Shown: positions 1 through 4,622 of the stretch, piece by piece
Numbering within the stretch: the stretch's first letter is position 1
Layout of the letters: each line of letters starts with the position of its first letter
NCBI GenBank assembly: GCA_964645825.1
Contig: CAZXZY010000037.1
Coordinates: 1 to 6,657, forward strand
Reading direction: 5' to 3'
DNA from: JABIAL01 sp964645825
Lineage (GTDB): Bacteria > Patescibacteriota > Patescibacteriia > UBA1558 > GWA2-36-10
Length of the DNA: 6,657 nucleotides
Position numbers and translations under genes: made by a program
Notes under the pieces: generated by a model
Told to the model about the DNA's origin: nothing
What the model saw: the letters and a program-made list of their open reading frames with translations, nothing else
Databases searched by the model: none

Positions 1-644
1 CTGATTGGGATCAAGAAGAAATTTATTTTGATCAAGTAGCTGAAATTTATTTTCACAAAAAAGATTTTCCAAGTATCAAAGAAGGTGATTTAGTAGAAGT
101 ATCCGGACAAATAACTAAACTAGAAGATTTGCCGCGTATAACAATTAAAGATGTTAATAATATTTTCGTGATAGATTTTAATTTGAATTTAAATAAGCCC
201 GAATTAATTACCACCGATGATTTGAGCGAAGATTTTTTAGGAGACTTTGTTTATGTTAAAGGAATGGTTACTAAAAAAAGTGGTAAAAGTATTTATTTAT
301 CTTCAGATATTGAAGAAGATTGGCAATTACGAGTTTACACTAAATTTTCTACTAAAGATTTGGGAATAAAAAAGGGTGTAGAAATTGTAGTGGCTGGCAT
401 TTTATCAGAAACGGATAGTGGCTTTAAATTAGTGCCTTTTGGTCTTGCCGATATTTCAGTTTCTACTGCAGTAACCGCAGCTATTCATTCAGAAAGTGAT
501 AGAGAACAAATAATTAGTAATGAGATTTATCAAGGAGAAGAAAATGATCGCGTAGGTCAGGTAAAAAATATTTTAATTTTGATACTAGTCGGTTCAGTGA
601 TATTATTAGCAGCTTATTTTCTGAAGAAAAAATACAAAGCTTGA
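1..644 (+). CDS. Membrane-anchored OB-fold protein, 3' part only (5' end outside window)
   Basis: The reading frame is open from position 3 to the TGA at 642-644 (213 visible residues), so this is the C-terminal part of a longer gene. An internal TTG at 129 could act as a start, but in-frame protein-like sequence continues upstream of it, so I treat the gene as truncated by the window edge. Two OB-fold-like units are visible: the first contains 'GDLVEVSGQITKLED' followed by a short beta strand (residues about 27-58), the second runs from 'FLGDFVYVKGMVTKKSG' to 'VPFGLADISV'. An acidic linker leads to one hydrophobic segment (about residues 189-207, 'ILILILVGSVILLAAYFL') and a short basic tail (KKKYKA), which predicts a C-terminal anchor with the OB domains outside the membrane. 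OB folds bind nucleic acid or oligosaccharide. In CPR genomes I recall similar C-terminal ends on lamin-tail/OB proteins, but the N-terminus needed to confirm that is not visible. Specific function unknown. Confidence 0.7.
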   Translation, partial: DWDQEEIYFDQVAEIYFHKKDFPSIKEGDLVEVSGQITKLEDLPRITIKDVNNIFVIDFNLNLNKPELITTDDLSEDFLGDFVYVKGMVTKKSGKSIYLSSDIEEDWQLRVYTKFSTKDLGIKKGVEIVVAGILSETDSGFKLVPFGLADISVSTAVTAAIHSESDREQIISNEIYQGEENDRVGQVKNILILILVGSVILLAAYFLKKKYKA

Positions 645-669
645 AAAATAGACAGTTATTTTATATAAT
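641..669 (+). promoter_or_regulatory. Sigma70-type promoter upstream of the 42-aa membrane ORF
   Basis: TTGAAA at 641-646 and a perfect TATAAT at 664-669 are separated by exactly 17 bases. The -35 overlaps the stop codon of the upstream OB-fold gene. The expected start of transcription (about 675-677) falls at the ATG at 678, so the mRNA would be leaderless or nearly so. Confidence 0.55.
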
Positions 670-677
670 AGAAATAT

Positions 678-806
678 ATGAGAGATATTTTACACGGATT
701 ATTTGTGGAGTTACCAGTTTCTGTGGCCATTCATGCTCCTTGGATATTGATTTTAATTTTGTTAGCTGCTTTTTTATTTTGGAAATTTTCTGGTATCTTT
801 ACATAA
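678..806 (+). CDS. Small single-pass membrane protein, 42 aa, hypothetical
   Basis: The ORF starts at the ATG at 678 (MRDILHGLFVELPV...) and ends at the TAA at 804-806. Residues about 20-37 (APWILILILLAAFLFWKF) form one strongly hydrophobic helix, preceded by an amphipathic N-terminal segment; the C-terminus is GIFT. It is supported by a well-spaced promoter just upstream (641-669) and a hairpin terminator just downstream (837-857), which together make a complete transcription unit. There is no Shine-Dalgarno sequence, and the predicted transcript begins almost at the start codon. I do not recognise a family. It could be a membrane microprotein, or a chance ORF in AT-rich DNA where hydrophobic codons are common. 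The matching promoter and terminator are what favour a real gene. Confidence 0.45.
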   Translation: MRDILHGLFVELPVSVAIHAPWILILILLAAFLFWKFSGIFT

Positions 807-836
807 ATTAAAATGTTTATAATAAAATTAAAAAAT

Positions 837-857
837 CACCCTGTCAGGGGTGTTTTT
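837..857. terminator. Bidirectional hairpin terminator between the small ORF and the tRNAs
   Basis: CACCC (837-841) pairs with GGGTG (848-852) around a six-base loop. On the plus strand it is followed by TTTTT (853-857), serving the 678-806 unit. On the minus strand it is followed by ATTTTTTAATTTT, serving the tRNA operon. The stem is short (5 bp), so termination may be partial. Confidence 0.6.
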
Positions 858-873
858 ATGTTGCTCATAAAGA

Positions 874-950
874 TGGTGGGTGTACCTGGATTTGAACCGG
901 GGACCTCTACAATGTCAATGTAGCGCTCTAACCAACTGAGCTATACACCC
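874..950 (-). tRNA. tRNA-Val (GAC anticodon)
   Basis: Read on the minus strand, the full 77-nt cloverleaf is present: acceptor GGGTGTA pairs with TACACCC, D arm GCTC/GAGC, anticodon stem CTACA/TGTAG with loop TTGACAT giving anticodon GAC, T loop TTCAAAT, discriminator A, and an encoded CCA (plus positions 874-876). One mismatch is visible in the T stem (CCCGG against CCAGG, C opposite A in the middle). It lies three bases downstream of the tRNA-Leu CCA, so the two are processed from one transcript. Confidence 0.95.
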
Positions 951-953
951 CAA

Positions 954-1038
954 TGGTACCGGAGAGAGGACTTGAACCTCCACGCTCGAAAGCACCTGGT
1001 CCTAAACCAGGCGTGTCTACCAATTCCACCACTCCGGC
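954..1038 (-). tRNA. tRNA-Leu (UAG anticodon)
   Basis: This 85-nt minus-strand tRNA has acceptor GCCGGAG pairing with CTCCGGT (a G-U first pair), a D arm with GG in the loop, anticodon stem CCTGG/CCAGG with loop TTTAGGA giving anticodon UAG, a 13-base variable region typical of a class II tRNA, T arm GGAGG-TTCAAGT-CCTCT, discriminator A and an encoded CCA. It is the first gene of the two-tRNA operon, with a promoter at 1069-1097. Confidence 0.96.
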
Positions 1039-1068
1039 AGGTTGTAAATTACAAATTTAACACTCGTA

Positions 1069-1097
1069 TTTATAACTGATTTTCAAGAAAAAATCAA
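1069..1097 (-). promoter_or_regulatory. Promoter of the tRNA-Leu/tRNA-Val operon
   Basis: On the minus strand, TTGATT (plus 1092-1097) and TATAAA (plus 1069-1074) are spaced by 17 bases. Transcription should begin near 1062, giving a precursor leader of about 24 nt before tRNA-Leu. The -35 sits directly beyond the T-run that ends the candidate RNA transcribed from 1354. Confidence 0.6.
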
Positions 1098-1098
1098 G

Positions 1099-1141
1099 AA
1101 AAAAAGCCTCCAGATACACGAGAGGACGTACGGAGGCTTTT
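1099..1141 (-). terminator. Intrinsic terminator of the candidate minus-strand RNA
   Basis: AAAAGCCTCC (1102-1111) and GGAGGCTTTT (1132-1141) form a 10-bp stem around a 20-base loop. On the minus strand the stem is followed by seven T (plus 1105 down to 1099), a good intrinsic terminator. On the plus strand it is followed by TTTTCCTTTG, which is weaker. It therefore best ends the transcript that starts near 1354 on the minus strand. Confidence 0.7.
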
Positions 1142-1354
1142 CCTTTGATGTACGCGTGCACGCGAAACATTTAGGAATATTGATACGGTCTTGGAGAGAC
1201 CAAGGAGCTAGTTGAAAGCCAGCAAGGTGTCTAATCTCACCCATATCAACATGCGTAATCTTTGCTCGCTAATGGCGCGAGTGTTTGATTTCGTTCCTGG
1301 CCCTATGAAGGCAAGCTCTCCAAGACCGTTTTTTATACGAATGTACATTTACGT
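1099..1354 (-). ncRNA. Candidate structured RNA 1, about 256 nt, unknown family
   Basis: A minus-strand promoter (TTGACA-17-TAATAT) predicts a start near 1354 and a hairpin plus seven T ends it near 1099. The core is enclosed by a perfect 14-bp helix: 1316-1329 against 1185-1198 (minus 5' arm ACGGTCTTGGAGAG). Inside, on the minus strand, I see GCC/GGT next to the closing helix behind a CTT bulge; GGGCCAG against CTGGCTT (7 bp, two G-U pairs that would be A-C mismatches on the plus strand); AATC/GATT continuing into CTCGC/GCGAG as one hairpin; and a GGTG/CACC hairpin, making a multibranched fold. Between core and terminator lies the palindrome CGCGTGCACGCG. GC content is visibly higher than in the surrounding DNA. 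I do not see the conserved motifs of SRP RNA, RNase P RNA or tmRNA (no tRNA-like T arm). A 53-codon minus-strand ORF crosses the RNA but runs through the terminator and is probably not coding. It could instead be a leader or regulatory RNA of unknown role. Confidence 0.6.
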
Positions 1355-1360
1355 GCATGC

Positions 1361-1389
1361 ATATTAATGGAATGTGTGGTATTTGTCAA
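1361..1389 (-). promoter_or_regulatory. Sigma70-type promoter of candidate RNA 1
   Basis: On the minus strand, a perfect TTGACA (plus 1384-1389) is followed after 17 bases by TAATAT (plus 1361-1366). Start of transcription is expected near 1354. It is arranged back-to-back with the plus-strand promoter at 1440-1468. Confidence 0.7.
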
Positions 1390-1439
1390 GGAAGAATGAT
1401 TGGTTTTGGCTAAGATTGGCTATTTTATTCTTATTATCA

Positions 1440-1468
1440 TTGACAAATATACATAAATATGCTATGAT
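1440..1468 (+). promoter_or_regulatory. Near-consensus promoter of the 61-aa membrane protein gene
   Basis: TTGACA (1440-1445) and TATGAT (1463-1468) are separated by 17 bases, with TG at 1465-style extended spacing represented by TATGC just before and within the -10 region. The start is expected near 1475, giving a leader of about 65 nt that contains the hairpin TTGAGA-GGA-TCTCAA (1500-1514). Nine bases at the -35 side and eleven at the -10 side are the same as in the minus-strand promoter at 4623-4651. Confidence 0.75.
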
Positions 1469-1529
1469 TATATATCAATACAGAACACTACAATCTGTTT
1501 TGAGAGGATCTCAAGACAAAACACAACGC

Positions 1530-1535
1530 AGGAGG
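1530..1535 (+). promoter_or_regulatory. Strong Shine-Dalgarno site (AGGAGG) fixing the start at 1541
   Basis: AGGAGG lies five bases before the ATG at 1541. Other genes here (starts at 1858, 2312, 4791, 4987, 5856) have A-rich sequence and no comparable site, so this one stands out and decides the start codon. Confidence 0.75.
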
Positions 1536-1540
1536 ATTCT

Positions 1541-1726
1541 ATGCTTTGCGTCATCGCTTTACTCATGGCGTTTTTGTCTCTTTTCTTTGGTGCTCCCATC
1601 GTCGGACACGCTGGTCACGACTTCCTTGCCTTTGCGATGTTGGGAGTAGCGACCTATGTTGGGGCAGTGACCACTCGCTTGATCATTGGCGTGAAAAGCT
1701 GGTCGGAGGCCTTACTCTTTTTATAA
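1541..1726 (+). CDS. Small two-helix membrane protein, 61 aa, unknown family
   Basis: The start is fixed by AGGAGG five bases upstream, and the stop is TAA at 1724-1726. Two hydrophobic helices are visible, about residues 2-21 (MLCVIALLMAFLSLFFGAPI) and 28-51, joined by a short polar turn with two histidines (GHAGHD, 22-27). A tail follows with Lys52, Trp54 and Glu56. By hand count the gene is about 50% GC, with many C- or G-ending codons (GTC, ATC, CTC, GCC, GAC, GCG), unlike the A/T-ending codons of its neighbours. It has its own promoter (1440-1468) and terminator (1753-1790), so it is a self-contained and probably well-expressed unit, divergent from candidate RNA 1. I do not recognise the family. 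A membrane microprotein, a small toxin-like peptide or a recently acquired gene are all possible. Overlapping ORFs in the other frames (1374-1649 and 1546-1731) lack a ribosome-binding site and are judged to be shadows. Confidence 0.6.
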   Translation: MLCVIALLMAFLSLFFGAPIVGHAGHDFLAFAMLGVATYVGAVTTRLIIGVKSWSEALLFL

Positions 1727-1752
1727 GTTAAGCCAACTCTCAGCATCACATT

Positions 1753-1790
1753 CCGGTTGCAACAATAGTTGCAACCGGTCTTTATTTTCT
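1753..1790 (+). terminator. Strong intrinsic terminator of the 61-aa gene
   Basis: CCGGTTGCAAC (1753-1763) pairs perfectly with GTTGCAACCGG (1768-1778) around an AATA loop, an 11-bp stem. It is followed by the T-rich tail TCTTTATTTTCT. Confidence 0.9.
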
Positions 1791-1794
1791 TCTA

Positions 1795-1829
1795 TTTACA
1801 ATTAGTCATTAAAAACTTATAATATAAGT
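1795..1829 (+). promoter_or_regulatory. Promoter of the Hsp20-VanW operon with a symmetric sequence over the -10
   Basis: TTTACA (1795-1800) and TATAAT (1818-1823) are spaced by 17 bases; transcription should begin near 1830. A perfect inverted repeat, ACTTAT-AAT-ATAAGT (1815-1829), covers the -10, and a wider pair AAAAACTT (1811-1818) / AAGTTTTT (1839-1846) flanks it. This symmetry could be a repressor site for heat-shock control, but the DNA is so A/T-rich that chance is possible. No CIRCE element (TTAGCACTC-N9-GAGTGCTAA) is seen. Confidence 0.6.
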
Positions 1830-1857
1830 AGCTTTTAAAAGTTTTTTAGTTAAAAAA

Positions 1858-2310
1858 ATGCGTAAAAAGAAAAATAAAAAAGAAGAAGAAAAAGATTTAA
1901 AAGAATTAGAGCTTGATGAAGACGTAGAAGAAACAGATACAGATGAATTATGGGATGAAGTGGAAGATGAGATAGAGGAGGAAGGGCAACTTTCCGTTGA
2001 TGTCTATCAAGATAAAAACAATGTCATTATCAAATCTACAATTGCTGGTGTCGAGCCAGAGGATGTAGACATTTCAGTGGACAATGACATGGTTACTATT
2101 CGTGGTCGTCGTTCAAAAGATTTGACCGTAGAGGAAGACGATTATTTTTATCAGGAATGTTATTGGGGAAGCTTTTCTCGTTCTATTATTTTGCCAGTAG
2201 AAATTGTGCCTGACAAAATTGATGCCACTATTAAAAATGGAATCTTAACAGTCAAATTACCAAAGGCTGGTAAAAAAGATGTTAACATAAAAGTTAAAGA
2301 CGAAAACTAA
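1858..2310 (+). CDS. Small heat-shock protein, Hsp20 / alpha-crystallin family
   Basis: The 150-residue product is an ATP-independent holdase that should bind unfolding cytoplasmic proteins and form oligomers. The alpha-crystallin domain spans about residues 43-140: it begins at GQLSVDVYQDKNNVIIKSTI, continues through AGVEPEDVDISVDNDMVTIRG, and ends with the family's signature strand NGILTVKLPKA. A short tail with an I-x-V element (NIKVKDEN) may be the C-terminal anchor used in oligomer assembly. The N-terminal arm (1-42) is unusual: basic at first (MRKKKNKK), then almost entirely acidic (EEEKDLKELELDEDVEETDTDE...), rather than the hydrophobic or aromatic arm common in this family. The ATG at 1858 has no Shine-Dalgarno site and follows an A-rich stretch. 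It is the first gene of a three-gene operon: the next gene starts one base after its stop. Confidence 0.93.
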   Translation: MRKKKNKKEEEKDLKELELDEDVEETDTDELWDEVEDEIEEEGQLSVDVYQDKNNVIIKSTIAGVEPEDVDISVDNDMVTIRGRRSKDLTVEEDDYFYQECYWGSFSRSIILPVEIVPDKIDATIKNGILTVKLPKAGKKDVNIKVKDEN

Positions 2311-2311
2311 A

Positions 2312-2530
2312 ATGTTAGTTCAAAATTTACGCTTATCTTTAAAAGAAAAAAGTGAAGGCAAAGTTATTTTGGTTTCTGAAAATGGTATGGAGATTATTTT
2401 ACCTGGCCTTTTGGCTGATGAATTTACCGAAGAAAACAAGCCATTGTATTTGAGTTTAGATTACCAGCCAACACCAACTGCTGATGATGACAAAAAAGAA
2501 GTGTTAAATAATTTACTAGGCAAAGATTAA
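2312..2530 (+). CDS. Small conserved-looking protein of unknown function, 72 aa
   Basis: The ORF starts one base after the Hsp20 stop and its TAA (2528-2530) overlaps the ATG of the VanW gene, so translation is probably coupled across the three genes. The sequence alternates as beta strands (NLRLSLKEK, KVILVSENGMEIILPG, KPLYLSLDYQ) and ends in a charged helix-like tail (DDDKKEVLNNLLGKD). There is no signal peptide or membrane segment. The pattern 'strand, Asn-Gly turn, I-x-LP, then LYLSLD' recalls small beta-barrel proteins of the DUF3006 type, but the resemblance is weak and from memory only. Being locked between a chaperone gene and an envelope gene suggests a role linked to one of them; that is inference. 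Confidence 0.75.
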   Translation: MLVQNLRLSLKEKSEGKVILVSENGMEIILPGLLADEFTEENKPLYLSLDYQPTPTADDDKKEVLNNLLGKD

Positions 2531-4380
2531 TGCGCCAATGGTTTTTACAACTCAAAGCTAATCCTTGGATAAAATGGCCGGTGATTTGCGCGGCTGTTTT
2601 TGTTATTATTTTTCTTTTAGCCTTAGTTGCTAACGCCACGATTAATAATATTTATCAAGATAAAATTTTCCCCAACGTCACTGTTGGTGAAAATGAGTTA
2701 GGTAAACTAGATCACGAAAAAGCTCGTCAGCTTTTACAGCAAAGAATTGATTTTATTGCCAACCGCGGTTTTGTTTATCAGCACTCATTAAAAAATGTAA
2801 TAGTTTATCCATACCTAGCGTCAATTGAATCAACCGACACTTCTTATGCTTTGGTCAATTGGGATGTAGAGACAAGCTTGCAGGCAGTTTTAGATTGGCA
2901 GAGCGATAACACACTAAGCAATTTACCTAGCAAATTAAAAGCTTTGTGGTGGGGTAAAGATTTTGTAATGACCTATCAATGGGACAGGGAGCAGCACCTA
3001 GAAATTTTAAATGATAACTTGAGTGATGTGCTAGCTGCTAAGCAGGAGGCCAGTTTTATTGTCAAAGATGGTCAATTAGAAATTATACCAGAGATCGCCG
3101 GACAGATTTTTGATTACCAAAAAGCTCTAGATAACACCGAAGAAGCTATTCGTATTTTACAAAATAAAGATATTGATTTAGACATAACCACTGATCCGCC
3201 GACCATTACGGCTGCTATGATTGAAGAAATGTCTGATGAAATTTTGAATATAAAAAATAGAGGCAATTTACATTTTGTTTTTGATGCACAAGAGTGGGAA
3301 GTGACACCGGTGCAGTGGACTGACTGGTTAATGCCAAAAAAAGAATTAGATAGTGTTTATTTAGGATTTGATATAGAGAAAGTAGAGGCCTATTTCGTAG
3401 AACAGAAAATTGACCAAGCAATTGAGGTGCCAGTGCTTGATGCTCGTTTTGAAATTATAGATGGTAAAGTCGATGAGTTTGTCAGTAGTCAAATTGGTCG
3501 AGAATTAGACTGGGAAGAAAATTTAAGCACACTGGAAAACATTATAAATCAATCCGGTGAATTAGAAGTAGAACTAGCCACCATTGCAGTTGAGCCACAC
3601 GTGACCAACAACGATGTAAATGACTTGGGTATTGTAGAGATAATTGGTATTGGCGAATCAGATTTTTCTGGAAGTCCTTATAATCGTATTCACAACATCA
3701 CTGTTGGAGCTGATACTCTAAATGGAGTTTTGATTGCACCTGATGAAGAATTTTCTTTGATGGATACTTTGGGAGAGATTGATGGAGAGAGTGGTTATTT
3801 GCAGGAGTTGGTGATCAAAGGAAATGAGACTAAGCCAGAGTATGGTGGTGGTCTTTGCCAAATTGGCACGACAGTTTTCAGAGGGGCACTAGCTAGTGGC
3901 TTGGACATTACAGCTAGAAGAAATCATTCTTATCGAGTGTCTTATTATGAGCCAGCTGGAACCGATGCTACCATCTATGATCCCTGGCCAGATTTGAAAT
4001 TTAAAAATGACACTGGAAAACATATTTTGATTCAGACTAGAATTGACGGCCGAAAAATATATTTTGATTTTTGGGGCACCAAAGATGGTCGTCAGGTTTC
4101 AATGACCGAGCCAGTAGTTTATAACATCGTTCCACCGCCAGAAAAAAAAGTTATTAAAACTTTGGATCTACCCGTAGGCGAGATTAAATGTACTGAGCGA
4201 GCACACAATGGAGCAGATGCCAAATTTGATTATACTGTTTGGTATCCAGAAGATGATGAGCCAGTGAGCACGACTTTTCATAGTCACTATATTCCATGGC
4301 AGGAAGTTTGTTTGCTAGGAGTGACCGAAGAAGAATTTGCAGCTGAACAAGCCAGTTCAACACCTGAAGAATCAGAATAA
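2530..4380 (+). CDS. VanW-family membrane-anchored envelope protein, 616 aa (YoaR-like)
   Basis: A short basic N-terminus is followed by one transmembrane segment (about residues 15-37, WPVICAAVFVIIFLLALVA), so the rest should face outward. The extracellular part starts with two regions resembling peptidoglycan-binding repeats of YoaR/VanW proteins (about 45-215 and 240-360), with the first beginning 'IFPNVTVGENELGKLDHEKA'. The VanW domain spans about 384-512: NRIHNITVGADTLNGVLIAP, EFSLMDTLG, the signature YGGGLCQIGTT at 438-448, NHSYRVSYYEPAGTDATIYDP, and the closing DTGKHILIQTR. A C-terminal beta-rich extension (about 520-600, ending 'HSHYIPWQEVCLLGV') follows, then a Glu/Ser-rich tail. VanW was named from vancomycin-resistance clusters but its biochemical activity is not established; cell-wall binding or remodelling is the usual inference, and this gene alone does not imply resistance. 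The ATG overlaps the previous stop (TAATG). It ends at a hairpin it shares with a convergent RNA. Confidence 0.93.
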   Translation: MRQWFLQLKANPWIKWPVICAAVFVIIFLLALVANATINNIYQDKIFPNVTVGENELGKLDHEKARQLLQQRIDFIANRGFVYQHSLKNVIVYPYLASIESTDTSYALVNWDVETSLQAVLDWQSDNTLSNLPSKLKALWWGKDFVMTYQWDREQHLEILNDNLSDVLAAKQEASFIVKDGQLEIIPEIAGQIFDYQKALDNTEEAIRILQNKDIDLDITTDPPTITAAMIEEMSDEILNIKNRGNLHFVFDAQEWEVTPVQWTDWLMPKKELDSVYLGFDIEKVEAYFVEQKIDQAIEVPVLDARFEIIDGKVDEFVSSQIGRELDWEENLSTLENIINQSGELEVELATIAVEPHVTNNDVNDLGIVEIIGIGESDFSGSPYNRIHNITVGADTLNGVLIAPDEEFSLMDTLGEIDGESGYLQELVIKGNETKPEYGGGLCQIGTTVFRGALASGLDITARRNHSYRVSYYEPAGTDATIYDPWPDLKFKNDTGKHILIQTRIDGRKIYFDFWGTKDGRQVSMTEPVVYNIVPPPEKKVIKTLDLPVGEIKCTERAHNGADAKFDYTVWYPEDDEPVSTTFHSHYIPWQEVCLLGVTEEEFAAEQASSTPEESE

Positions 4381-4383
4381 AAT

Positions 4384-4415
4384 AAAAAACCGCGGCTCGT
4401 ATGAGCCGCGGTTTT
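4384..4415. terminator. Bidirectional terminator shared by vanW (+) and candidate RNA 2 (-)
   Basis: AAAACCGCGGCTC (4386-4398) and GAGCCGCGGTTTT (4403-4415) form a 13-bp stem around GTAT. On the minus strand it is followed by TTTTTTATTTTATT, a strong terminator. On the plus strand only TTTT precedes GGG, so it is weaker for vanW. Its minus-strand core GCGGCTCATACGAGCCGC recurs exactly on the plus strand after rnc (6571-6588). Confidence 0.88.
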
Positions 4416-4521
4416 GGGATAGAATATTTCCAATTAACTGCGTCCAAGAAAATCATTTATAGAAAACTTTTAGCCGGAGCCAAAACAAATCTGAAAATGA
4501 TCCCCATGCTTGTCGTGGACA

Positions 4522-4550
4522 CAGTTAACTAGAAACATGCTAGTTAACTG
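4522..4550 (-). repeat. Perfect inverted repeat forming an 11-bp hairpin that competes with the long helix
   Basis: CAGTTAACTAG (4522-4532) and CTAGTTAACTG (4540-4550) are perfect inverted copies around a 7-base spacer. A third copy, with ATTAACTG at 4433-4440, pairs with the middle one in the 23-bp helix. The middle copy can therefore pair either upstream or downstream, but not both. Confidence 0.85.
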
Positions 4551-4622
4551 GAGATATTTTGTAAAATTCTAGGGATTTTTATTTTTCTCTTTGTTTTTGT
4601 AAGTTTTCTAGCTTGATGTAGC

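Larger units (their letters stand above)
4383..4616 (-). ncRNA. Candidate structured RNA 2, about 234 nt, unknown family
   Basis: A consensus promoter predicts a start near 4616 on the minus strand, and the hairpin at 4384-4415 ends the transcript. After an A-rich leader of about 65 nt, positions 4538-4516 pair with 4446-4424 as an uninterrupted 23-bp helix on the minus strand. Four of these pairs are G-U and become A-C mismatches on the plus strand, which argues for a minus-strand RNA. Inside, ATCATTT (plus 4495-4501) pairs with AAATGAT (plus 4452-4458), and TTTTGGC / GCTAAAA (plus 4479-4485 with 4468-4474) closes a C(UCCG)G loop, a member of the very stable UNCG tetraloops, again with one G-U pair. 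The result is an irregular rod with a large central internal loop. The shape loosely recalls 6S RNA, but I cannot confirm that, and there are no SRP, RNase P or tmRNA motifs. An alternative 11-bp hairpin (4522-4532 with 4540-4550) competes with the long helix. A 16-codon ORF in the RNA has no ribosome-binding site. Confidence 0.68.

Noticed and set aside
1090..1251. A 53-codon minus-strand ORF (starting MGEIRHLAGF) across candidate RNA 1
   Set aside because: It has no ribosome-binding site, overlaps the closing helix and runs through the terminator hairpin and its T-run, so it is most likely a chance ORF.
1181..1335. Reading the 1185-1329 structure as a plus-strand RNA, since the closing helix is followed by TTTTTT on that strand
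   Set aside because: No convincing plus-strand promoter precedes 1185, whereas the minus strand has a 17-spaced TTGACA/TAATAT promoter, a proper terminator and extra G-U pairs. A plus-strand transcript is not excluded.
1374..1731. Overlapping plus-strand ORFs at 1374-1649 and 1546-1731
   Set aside because: The first spans the promoter and leader of the 61-aa gene; the second is a +1 shadow of it. Neither has a ribosome-binding site and both have cysteine/arginine-rich, non-protein-like composition.
2530..4380. VanW as evidence for vancomycin resistance
   Set aside because: No vanH/A/X-type ligase, dehydrogenase or dipeptidase genes are nearby; VanW-domain proteins occur widely without resistance clusters.
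4457..4507. A 16-codon minus-strand ORF (MGIIFRFVLAPAKSFL) inside candidate RNA 2
   Set aside because: It has no Shine-Dalgarno and is buried in paired segments; too short to support. It does not resemble a tmRNA tag reading frame with a tRNA-like end.
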